Source: Bacillota bacterium (GTDB taxonomy: Bacteria; Bacillota; Clostridia; Saccharofermentanales; Fastidiosipilaceae). From it: a stretch of 13,519 bases of DNA. Of the stretch, positions 6,761 through 13,519 are shown piece by piece; positions within the stretch are counted from its first letter, which is position 1, and every line of letters starts with the position of its first letter. Location: assembly GCA_023420715.1 (NCBI GenBank), contig JAEZVR010000086.1, forward strand, positions 1-13,519, written 5' to 3'. The notes under the pieces are model-generated. The model was not told where the DNA came from. It made no database searches and saw only the letters and a program-made list of their open reading frames with translations. A program made the translations under genes and the position numbers.

Positions 6761-9304
6761 TTCTTACCAGAACCTAAATCACGGGTTACTTTTTTTGCTT
6801 GGATCTCGCCTTTTATAAGAGGTATCCTAAATCGACCACTCATGCTTGTGCTCGGCGTATCGATTGCCTGGATTTTATTTTATGAATATCGGTCTGGTGA
6901 ATGGACTTTTAACCGCTCAACCATCCTACGGCGACTCTTGATCTTCTGCCTTTGTTTGATCATCCTGGGGTTGTTTGATTTTTGGCTGAATCGACTCACA
7001 ATAAAGCCAAAATATGGCAAGGCAGCTTTAAAAAAGACAAATCTGTTCTTCATGCGGGTGAGCGGCTTTGTTTTGATGTGTACCGTCAGTCTACTGATGA
7101 TTCAAATCCGTCTAAATACAAATGATCAACGATTGAATGTGCTCAAAACAGAAAATACGTGGATCGCCATGGTTGCCGAACCGAGTGGCCGCTGGTGGCA
7201 AGATCAATTCAATGTGACTTTAGAAGCTTTAAATCGGCATCAGATGGTTGTCCATATTCCGCGGCGCGGTAAATGCCTCTTGCGCGTTAAAGCCAGCGAG
7301 CAATATTCACCCGGTACCTGGCTTTTGCTTCGGGGCAAGATAAAATCCTTAGATGTATCGCGCAATCCAGGTGGTTTTTCGACCCGATCTTGGGGACTTG
7401 GACGCGGCATCCTAGCACAATTAGAGGCGGTAGACGTTTTACCAATTCAACCGTCGATATCCTTTTGGAAAAAACAGTATGCGCATGGCTTAAGATTGAT
7501 TTATCAGCTGCGGCGCGCCTTATTGAAACGTTTAGTTTCGGTTAGAGATACGACCACAGGACGGTATTCGGCTGCTTTGCTTTTAAGCCAAACGAAATTA
7601 TTGGATGAGGCAGAAACATCGGCTTTTTACCGTGCGGGATTAGGTCATTTGTTAGCAGTTTCCGGCACCCACGTTGGTGTGTTAATCGATATTTTTTCTC
7701 TGCTCTTATTGCATCTGCCGCTTTTCAAAAGAAAGTGGCTCTTGCGTTTTTTACCCATGGGGATCTGTATCCTCTGTCTATTTTGCATCGGACCGACACC
7801 AGCACTTTTAAGGGTATCCATCCAACGCATCATTGGGATTCACGCCAAATGGACGAAGCGCAATTATGACAATCTAAATTGCTTAACCGGTGCTGCTTTA
7901 TGCACCATCTATCTTAGACCCCATGTCATCTTTTCCTTGGGATTTCAGTTATCCTACGCTTCTGCCTTTGCCATACAGTTGTCCAATCAGTGGCTGATGC
8001 GCCGTTTTAAGCAGGAACAAAATCCTACCAACTCATCAATATCTGCCACTAAAATCCTTAAATTTTGGAAACATCTTCAATCTGCCTTGCTGATTTCAAC
8101 AAGTTGTTTTTGTGTGACAATCCCCTGGAATCTGGTACTTCAAGGCGGCGTTAATCCAGTCAGCATTTTGGGCAATCTGATTGCAGTTCCCGTTTCCGCC
8201 TTATGTCTGTCGCTGATCATCGTCGGCTTAATTGTTGCTCATCTACCTTATTTAGGCTTTTGTTTTCTGTGGGGCATTCGAATCGGTATTTGGCTATTGC
8301 GCCAAATTGCTTCTTTGTCAGGCTGGGGATTCATGTCATTCAATATATGGATGCAATGGTTTTGTCCGATCTTGTGTGGGTTGATCCTCATCTATTGGAT
8401 CTGGAGAAAAAGTCACATCAACCTGTTTGTTTCCCTCATGTTGATCGTGTCATACTGGTTATCGGGGTTAGTTTTTTGCCAAACTTGCACATTGTATTTT
8501 CTGGACGTCGGCCAAGGCGATGCACTGTTCATACGTACACCTGGACTTCACCTGTTGATCGATACAGGGACCAAAGCGCAGTTTAAGCGCGTACTCTTGC
8601 CTGCTTTTCAGGCACTGAATATTAGCCAACTAGATGTTCTGATTTTGACGCATTTAGACGAAGATCATGTCGGTGGTGCGGCCCAGCTCATTCAAGCGGG
8701 ATATGTGAAATGCTTAATTGCACCACCTTTTTCCTTGATTCGGGCTGTTCGTCCAGATTTGGCAAAAGCCATTATCGAACAGCAGATTGAACACAGGAGC
8801 TGGGTCAGTGGCAGTCAATCTATTTTTAAACAACAGCGTCAAGCAGTGGGGAAGATCGACATCTATCATCCATCAAGTTGGTCTGACGGCCGTAATGGAG
8901 ATAGCTTGATGGGCGTCTTGCAATTTGGCACGTTCCGCCTAATGACCACGGGAGATATCAGCAATCAAGAAGAAGCTGCCGTCTTGTTCGATTCGCATTT
9001 ATCAAAAGTTAGTGGGTTGAAAGTGGCACATCACGGCTCAAAACAAAGTAGTTCATTGGATTTTTTGGAAGCCATTCAGCCACAATGGGGTGTTGTTTCC
9101 TGTGGGCGCAACAATCATTACGGACATCCAGCACCAGAGACCATTGCACGTTTTAAAAAAGTTCACTGTGACCTCTATCGAACAGATGAATCTGGCTGCA
9201 TTGTCGTTGAAATACCGCGGTTGATATGGGGCCTCAATTCAAATCGAAAACACAAGGTTGGCGCTTGGGGGAAATGGCAACAGGCAAATTGGTATAATAA
9301 TTGA
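6758..9304 (+). CDS. comEC: DNA internalisation/competence protein ComEC (Rec2)
   Basis: Inner-membrane channel that carries single-stranded DNA into the cytoplasm during natural transformation. The protein is 848 aa, slightly longer than the usual 730-800. Hydrophobic segments near the N-terminus are followed by the soluble OB-like region (about 120-240). The Competence domain comes next, with LLLSQTKLL and the signature LLAVSGTHVGVL near residue 300, then several more membrane helices up to about 580. The C-terminus is a metallo-beta-lactamase-like domain: FLDVGQGDALFI, THLDEDHVGG (631-640) and AHHGSKQSS (from about 757). Its metal-ligand residues look intact, consistent with the proposed nuclease role. 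The start at 6758 has GGGAGGTGG just upstream; the TTG at 6695 and ATG at 6743 lack one. holA follows 19 bp later, an order often seen in Firmicutes. Confidence 0.93.
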   Translation: MFLPEPKSRVTFFAWISPFIRGILNRPLMLVLGVSIAWILFYEYRSGEWTFNRSTILRRLLIFCLCLIILGLFDFWLNRLTIKPKYGKAALKKTNLFFMRVSGFVLMCTVSLLMIQIRLNTNDQRLNVLKTENTWIAMVAEPSGRWWQDQFNVTLEALNRHQMVVHIPRRGKCLLRVKASEQYSPGTWLLLRGKIKSLDVSRNPGGFSTRSWGLGRGILAQLEAVDVLPIQPSISFWKKQYAHGLRLIYQLRRALLKRLVSVRDTTTGRYSAALLLSQTKLLDEAETSAFYRAGLGHLLAVSGTHVGVLIDIFSLLLLHLPLFKRKWLLRFLPMGICILCLFCIGPTPALLRVSIQRIIGIHAKWTKRNYDNLNCLTGAALCTIYLRPHVIFSLGFQLSYASAFAIQLSNQWLMRRFKQEQNPTNSSISATKILKFWKHLQSALLISTSCFCVTIPWNLVLQGGVNPVSILGNLIAVPVSALCLSLIIVGLIVAHLPYLGFCFLWGIRIGIWLLRQIASLSGWGFMSFNIWMQWFCPILCGLILIYWIWRKSHINLFVSLMLIVSYWLSGLVFCQTCTLYFLDVGQGDALFIRTPGLHLLIDTGTKAQFKRVLLPAFQALNISQLDVLILTHLDEDHVGGAAQLIQAGYVKCLIAPPFSLIRAVRPDLAKAIIEQQIEHRSWVSGSQSIFKQQRQAVGKIDIYHPSSWSDGRNGDSLMGVLQFGTFRLMTTGDISNQEEAAVLFDSHLSKVSGLKVAHHGSKQSSSLDFLEAIQPQWGVVSCGRNNHYGHPAPETIARFKKVHCDLYRTDESGCIVVEIPRLIWGLNSNRKHKVGAWGKWQQANWYNN

Positions 9305-9323
9305 ACATCAGAAAGGGAAGATC

Positions 9324-10373
9324 ATGGCAAAAGCACCGGTCAATACATTTGAAAAGATCCTGGCGCCTATTCAAAAGGGTGAGATTGCACCGCTTTATGT
9401 GATCTGGGGAGAGGACCGTTGGCTATGTCATCAAGTGGTCGATGCCCTCAAAAAGCAGGTCCTCGCCGCTAATGCTGACGCCATCGACAGGGTTGTTTAT
9501 CAGTACCAGAATAAAACTGCTACCATCGACTTTTCCGCTTTGGAGATGGCTGTTCAGACACCACCTTTTCTATCGCCAAAGCGTCTGATCATTGTCCACA
9601 ATTCCGCCCTGTTTGGGAGTGGTGTCAGCGATGTAGCCAAGCATAAATTGATTGAACTAATCGCACGCATTCCAGATTTTTCCTGTCTGGTATTTTTGGA
9701 AGATAAATTCGATAAGCGGCAAAAAAAACTGGTTCAAGCCATTGAAGCAAAGGGGAAATTGTGCGCTTGTGATCATCTGCCAGCCGCTTTTTGGTTAAAA
9801 CGTTTAACGACTATTTTTAAGCAAGAAGGTATTTCCATTACGCAACCAGCCTTGGAGTCATTAATTGCTAGATGCCAGGGTGATGGCTATGCGATTCAGG
9901 CAGAAACAGAAAAATGGATACATTATGCGCTTGGTATGGGATACACAAAACTGGATGAGTCTGCGATAGAAACCGTGGCCCGTCCAGATCTAAACGGAAA
10001 AATATATCAATTGATCCAAGCAATAAGTACAGGACAAGCCGATGAGGCGATATCACTTTTGAATAGCCTTTATTGTCAACGTGAACCCGCTTTAAAAATT
10101 CTCATTGCCATTGCGAATCATTTAAAACAGCTGATGGTTGCCAAAACCACTCAATCTGTTGATGTTTTAACCAAACGCATGGGTGTTTTTGATTTTGTGG
10201 CGCCACGTTTAATCCGCCAAAGTCAAGCCTTTTCTTTAGATGCTTTAAACCGTCTGCATCAGTCTTGTTTTGCATTGGATGTGGCCATTAAAAGTGGCGG
10301 CATCACTGAATGGCAAGCACTCGAAGAACTGGTGTTTGCCTGTTTGGAGACAGTCCATAACAAATCAGATTAG
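9324..10373 (+). CDS. holA: DNA polymerase III subunit delta (clamp loader)
   Basis: Delta is the wrench of the clamp-loader complex: it opens the beta sliding clamp so it can be placed on DNA. At 349 aa it matches the family. The N-terminal segment APLYVIWGEDRWL (about 24-36) is the degenerate P-loop region typical of HolA (usual wording Y-x-x-x-GED/E). A beta-binding region follows (VQTPPFLSPKRLIIVHN), then the helical collar domain (DLNGKIYQLIQAISTGQADEAISLL, residues about 222 onward), which is characteristic. The start at 9324 is supported by AAAGGGAAG upstream; an in-frame ATG at 9258 lies inside comEC and is rejected. It sits between comEC and an isocitrate dehydrogenase; rpsT, often found after holA in Firmicutes, is absent here. 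Confidence 0.9.
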   Translation: MAKAPVNTFEKILAPIQKGEIAPLYVIWGEDRWLCHQVVDALKKQVLAANADAIDRVVYQYQNKTATIDFSALEMAVQTPPFLSPKRLIIVHNSALFGSGVSDVAKHKLIELIARIPDFSCLVFLEDKFDKRQKKLVQAIEAKGKLCACDHLPAAFWLKRLTTIFKQEGISITQPALESLIARCQGDGYAIQAETEKWIHYALGMGYTKLDESAIETVARPDLNGKIYQLIQAISTGQADEAISLLNSLYCQREPALKILIAIANHLKQLMVAKTTQSVDVLTKRMGVFDFVAPRLIRQSQAFSLDALNRLHQSCFALDVAIKSGGITEWQALEELVFACLETVHNKSD

Positions 10374-10388
10374 AAAAAGAGGGAAATC

Positions 10389-11627
10389 ATGGATCGCATT
10401 CAAATGAAAACACCCCTAGTTGAAATGGACGGGGACGAAATGACCCGAATCATCTGGTCGGAAATCAAACAGAAGGTGATTAAGCCTTTTGTTGATTTAA
10501 AGACAGAATATTTTGATTTAGGCCTTGTCCATCGCGAAAAGACTCAAGATGCGGTGACGCTTGAGGCTGCTAAACGCACAGCCGAATTAGGTGTGGCTGT
10601 TAAATGCGCCACAATTACGCCGAATCAACAGCGCATGGAAGAGTATCAGTTAAGCCAGATGTGGAAAAGTCCAAATGGCACCATCCGAGCGTACTTGGAC
10701 GGAACCGTTTTTCGCAAACCGATTATGGTAGATGGGATATCCCCCTTCGTTACAAGTTGGAAAAAACCCATTATTCTAGCCAGACATGCATATGGCGATG
10801 TCTATAAAAATGTTGAATATGCGGTTCAGGCTGGGGCGACCGCTTATTTATCTCTGATTTCATCTGATGGGCAGGAGACCCGTCTGCCAATTCATACCTT
10901 TGAAGGCGAGGGCATTGTACAGGGACTCCATAATACGAATGATTCGATTGACGCCTTTGCCCATGCGTGTTTTCAATATGCGCTTTCAGAAAAAATCGAC
11001 CTTTGGTTTGCCACAAAAGATACCATTTCAAAAACATATGATCATCGATTTAAGGATCGTTTTCAGGCAATTTACGAAGCATCGTATCAAGCCGAATTTA
11101 CCCGTAACGGTTTGACCTATTTTTATACCTTAATTGATGATGCTGTGGCTCGGGTCATGCGCTCAGAGGGCGGTTTTTTATGGGCCTGCAAAAACTATGA
11201 TGGAGACGTGATGTCAGACATGATTGCAGCAGCAAATGGTAGTCTGGCGATGATGAGTTCTGTTTTGGTTTCACCCAAAGGTGTGTATGAATATGAAGCA
11301 GCACACGGGACTGTCACGCGTCATTATTACCGTTATTTAAAAGGTGAGTCACCATCAACGAATCCAATGGCAACCCTTTTTGCTTGGTCTGGCGCATTAG
11401 GAAAACGGGGAGAAATCGATGACTTGCCCCAATTGGTTCACTTTGCTAAATGTTTGGAGGATGCATCAATACAAACCATATCTGCTGGAAAGATGACTGG
11501 AGATTTGGCGCCACTTTTTTCCGGATCGGTTTCGGCCGTTTTATCGACATCAGCCTTTTTGGATGCCGTTGCAGATAAATTGCAGGAATTGTTAAAAAGC
11601 TCCCAAGAATCCACACACACATCGTGA
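10389..11627 (+). CDS. icd: NADP-dependent isocitrate dehydrogenase, eukaryotic (IDH1-like) type
   Basis: Converts isocitrate to 2-oxoglutarate and CO2, making NADPH and carbon skeletons for glutamate. The 412-aa protein aligns closely by eye with human IDH1, keeping even its residue numbers: Thr77 in TITP, Ser94 to Arg100 in SPNGTIR, Arg109 in GTVFR and Arg132 in RHAYGD. Later come the catalytic lysine in ATKDTI, the metal aspartates in LIDD and NYDGDVMSD, and the NADP-specificity segment AAHGTVTRHY. This is subfamily II, distinct from the E. coli Icd type. GAGGG lies shortly before the ATG, which is 15 bp after holA, suggesting cotranscription. No citrate synthase or aconitase gene is in view, so a full TCA branch cannot be inferred. 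Confidence 0.95.
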   Translation: MDRIQMKTPLVEMDGDEMTRIIWSEIKQKVIKPFVDLKTEYFDLGLVHREKTQDAVTLEAAKRTAELGVAVKCATITPNQQRMEEYQLSQMWKSPNGTIRAYLDGTVFRKPIMVDGISPFVTSWKKPIILARHAYGDVYKNVEYAVQAGATAYLSLISSDGQETRLPIHTFEGEGIVQGLHNTNDSIDAFAHACFQYALSEKIDLWFATKDTISKTYDHRFKDRFQAIYEASYQAEFTRNGLTYFYTLIDDAVARVMRSEGGFLWACKNYDGDVMSDMIAAANGSLAMMSSVLVSPKGVYEYEAAHGTVTRHYYRYLKGESPSTNPMATLFAWSGALGKRGEIDDLPQLVHFAKCLEDASIQTISAGKMTGDLAPLFSGSVSAVLSTSAFLDAVADKLQELLKSSQESTHTS

Positions 11628-11633
11628 TAAAAT
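11625..11633 (+). promoter_or_regulatory. Candidate extended -10 promoter before the SEC-C gene
   Basis: TGATAAAAT at the very end of the isocitrate dehydrogenase gene fits an extended -10 element (TGn followed by TAAAAT). No convincing -35 is present at the normal distance. It could give the SEC-C gene and asnS a separate transcript starting near 11640. Confidence 0.3.
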
Positions 11634-11670
11634 AGATATCGTTTACGAAATTATTAGTTAGAGGTTGATC

Positions 11671-12180
11671 ATGAGTTATTTTTCAGAATGGAATCAGAGC
11701 GTCGACTTAGCCAGTCAAAATCAGGATATGAACGATTTTATTCAAGATTATTACCGCATGGAGACGGACGCATATCGTCAAATCTTGGAAGGGTATCCAA
11801 CAGAACAGTTTTCTGGTACCGCAAAAGCTTTGGCTGACCGTTTGGCTTTTGATGGCAATATGCCGATTTTTCTGGGTTTTTTAGAAGGCATCAATACCAG
11901 TCTAAAAACACCTCTCGTGTTGGATGAAATTGATGATGAAACGCCGATTCAGTTAGAAATTGATTTTGAAAAACTGTATTACAACATGCGGGATGCCAAG
12001 GCAAAGTGGTTGTATGAACTTGAGGCTTGGGCAAATGTTTTAAGTGAAGAAGAACGGACTAAGATTGCCAAACAATATAATACGGATCACATTGCGGTCC
12101 GTACAAAAGTTGGACGAAATGAAGCTTGTCCATGTGGCAGTGGCAAAAAATACAAAAAATGTTGTGGCAAAGAAGCTTAA
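11671..12180 (+). CDS. Small SEC-C zinc-finger protein of unknown role
   Basis: A 169-aa soluble protein. The first 140 residues are acidic and mostly helical with no domain I can name. The C-terminus is a complete SEC-C motif, CPCGSGKKYKKCC (Cys153, Cys155, Cys164, Cys165), preceded by the usual VGRNEA. This zinc-binding module is best known from the SecA C-terminus, where it contacts SecB and ribosomes, but it also occurs in many proteins unrelated to secretion. The start at 11671 is chosen because AGAGG lies six bases upstream; a TTG codon two codons earlier is less likely. asnS follows after 20 bases, so the two are probably cotranscribed. A link to translation or nascent-chain handling is suggestive only. 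Confidence 0.85.
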   Translation: MSYFSEWNQSVDLASQNQDMNDFIQDYYRMETDAYRQILEGYPTEQFSGTAKALADRLAFDGNMPIFLGFLEGINTSLKTPLVLDEIDDETPIQLEIDFEKLYYNMRDAKAKWLYELEAWANVLSEEERTKIAKQYNTDHIAVRTKVGRNEACPCGSGKKYKKCCGKEA

Positions 12181-12200
12181 TCTAATGAATGGTGAATAAA

Positions 12201-13519
12201 ATGAGAGCGATTACCGATATTAAATGCCTATTTTCTGAGCCGACAGCATACGATGGAAAATGTGTTGATGTGGTAGGCTGGGTCAAAACCAATCGAGACC
12301 AAAAGAGCTTTGGTTTTATTGCCTTAAATGATGGCAGTTGTTTTCAGAATCTGCAAATCGTTTATGCTCAAGAGCACTTGGCTAATTTTGATGAAGTGGC
12401 AAAATATGGTACAGGAACAGCTTTGCGCGTGTCTGGTCGTGTTCAACTAACCCCAGAAGCAAAACAACCATTGGAAATCCAAGCAGATGAGGTTATTTTG
12501 GAAGGCGCATGTCCACCGCATTATCCACTACAACCCAAGCGCCATACGCCAGAATACCTGCGCACCATTGCACATTTGAGGCCTCGAGCAAATCTCTATC
12601 ATGCTGTATTCAAGGTTAGATCAAGACTGGCTTTTGCCATTCATCAATTTTTTCAATCGCGTGGCTTCACCTATGTTCACACGCCCATTCTTACGGCAAG
12701 TGATGCCGAAGGGGCAGGAGAGATGTTTTGTGTTACAACGCTAGATCTCAATCAGCCACCACGCAATGAAAATGGTTGTGTGGATCATGCTGAGGATTTT
12801 TTTGGCGCGAAAGCACATTTAACGGTCAGTGGACAATTAAATGCGGAGGCCTATGCCCAAGCCTTCCGAAAAGTGTATACGTTTGGCCCGACCTTTCGAG
12901 CAGAGCATTCGAATACAGCTCGCCACGCAGCAGAATTTTGGATGATCGAGCCAGAAGTTGCCTTTGCCGATTTAGAAGACGATATGCAATTGGCAGAAGA
13001 CATGCTGAAGTATGTCATTCAGGATTGTCTGACACATTGTGAAACAGAATTATCATTTTTCAATCAATTTGTGGATAAAGGTTTGGTCGATCGATTGACG
13101 CGCTTAGTCGAGGCAGATTTTAAACGTGTGACCTACACAGAGGCAATCGAAATACTCGAAAAAGCAAATGAGCAGTTTGAATATCCCGTCTCATGGGGAA
13201 TGGATATTCAAACCGAACATGAGCGTTATCTCACAGAAGTGGTTTTTAAAGGACCCATTTTTGTGACCAATTACCCCAAAGACATTAAAGCTTTTTATAT
13301 GCGAGAAAATGAAGATGGTCGTACAGTTGCTGCAATGGACTGCCTAGTTCCAGGTGTTGGCGAGATTATTGGCGGCAGTCAGCGCGAAGAAAGACTGGAT
13401 CGTCTGGAAGCGCGCATTCTAGAGCTGGGGATGGATCCTGCCGATTACAACTGGTTTTTGGATTTGCGACGCTATGGCACAACAAAGCATGCTGGTTTTG
13501 GTTTGGGCTTTGAACGTCT
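12201..13519 (+). CDS. asnS: Asparaginyl-tRNA synthetase, 3'-truncated by window edge
   Basis: Charges tRNA-Asn with asparagine using ATP, in the cytoplasm. From ATG 12201 the frame stays open to the right edge, giving 439 whole residues of the roughly 460 expected. The N-terminal OB-fold anticodon-binding domain (about 1-110) contains VVGWVKTNRDQKSFGFIALNDGS. The class IIb catalytic core follows: motif 1 around the FFQSRGFTYVHTPILT segment, motif 2 FGPTFRAEHSNTARH leading into AEFWMIEPE (about 227-252), a GEIIGGSQREER segment, and motif 3 GFGLGFER (432-439), where the window ends. The AEFWMIEPE wording and the DLRRYGTTKHAGFG context separate it from aspartyl-tRNA synthetase. A modest GGTG site lies six bases upstream. 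There is no T-box leader in the 20-base gap after the SEC-C gene. Confidence 0.95.
   Translation, partial: MRAITDIKCLFSEPTAYDGKCVDVVGWVKTNRDQKSFGFIALNDGSCFQNLQIVYAQEHLANFDEVAKYGTGTALRVSGRVQLTPEAKQPLEIQADEVILEGACPPHYPLQPKRHTPEYLRTIAHLRPRANLYHAVFKVRSRLAFAIHQFFQSRGFTYVHTPILTASDAEGAGEMFCVTTLDLNQPPRNENGCVDHAEDFFGAKAHLTVSGQLNAEAYAQAFRKVYTFGPTFRAEHSNTARHAAEFWMIEPEVAFADLEDDMQLAEDMLKYVIQDCLTHCETELSFFNQFVDKGLVDRLTRLVEADFKRVTYTEAIEILEKANEQFEYPVSWGMDIQTEHERYLTEVVFKGPIFVTNYPKDIKAFYMRENEDGRTVAAMDCLVPGVGEIIGGSQREERLDRLEARILELGMDPADYNWFLDLRRYGTTKHAGFGLGFER

Noticed and set aside
8203..8586. 127-residue open frame inside comEC
   Set aside because: An out-of-frame shadow of a strong ComEC coding region with no recognisable product or ribosome binding site.
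10782..10784. Whether the Arg132 site of the isocitrate dehydrogenase is altered, as in neomorphic human IDH1
   Set aside because: The codon is AGA (Arg), so the wild-type residue is kept.
10771..11115. Overlapping plus- and minus-strand open frames inside the isocitrate dehydrogenase gene
   Set aside because: Shadows of a highly conserved enzyme; their peptides show no family features.
12181..12200. T-box leader upstream of asnS
   Set aside because: The gap is only 20 bases, with no room for specifier or antiterminator structures.
1..13519. CRISPR arrays, insertion sequences, tRNA or rRNA genes
   Set aside because: No regularly spaced repeats, transposase-like frames, terminal inverted repeats or cloverleaf-like sequences were seen on either strand by reading.

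Overview
The window reads as chromosomal DNA from a low-to-mid GC Gram-positive bacterium, most likely a member of the Clostridia. The grounds are strong AGGAGG-type ribosome binding sites, the standard genetic code with TGA stops, a comEC-holA pair, EngB, and a pair of long (~415 aa) PRPP-synthetase-like proteins of a kind I associate with clostridia. This assignment is inference; no rRNA or tRNA gene is present to settle it.

Region 1 (1-3337, + strand) is the end of a surface or exopolysaccharide operon. It holds an ExoA-like family 2 glycosyltransferase cut by the left edge, a nucleotide-sugar 6-dehydrogenase of the TviB/WbpO type that would supply a hexuronic-acid precursor, and a GT4-fold glycosyltransferase. 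Spacing is very tight (14 bp overlap, then 2 bp). The operon closes on a perfect 13-bp inverted repeat that contains both converging stop codons and looks like a bidirectional terminator.

Region 2 (3359-5869, - strand) is a two-gene operon of tandem PRPP-synthetase-like paralogues. The upstream gene keeps the catalytic-loop lysine and the PRPP-binding loop glycines. The downstream gene has lost the lysine (KRR to RQR) and one loop glycine, so it may be a pseudoenzyme or regulatory partner.

Region 3 (6044-13519, + strand) is a housekeeping run: engB (ribosome-assembly GTPase), comEC (DNA-uptake channel), holA (clamp-loader delta subunit), a eukaryotic-type NADP isocitrate dehydrogenase, a small SEC-C zinc-finger protein, and asnS, cut by the right edge inside class II motif 3. 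comEC is preceded by a 14-bp hairpin that buries both its ribosome binding site and its start codon. This suggests post-transcriptional control of competence and is the most striking non-coding signal here.

No mobile element, CRISPR array, tRNA or rRNA was seen. No gap between genes exceeds 300 bases. The most interesting leads are the comEC occluding hairpin and the active/degenerate PRPP synthetase pair.
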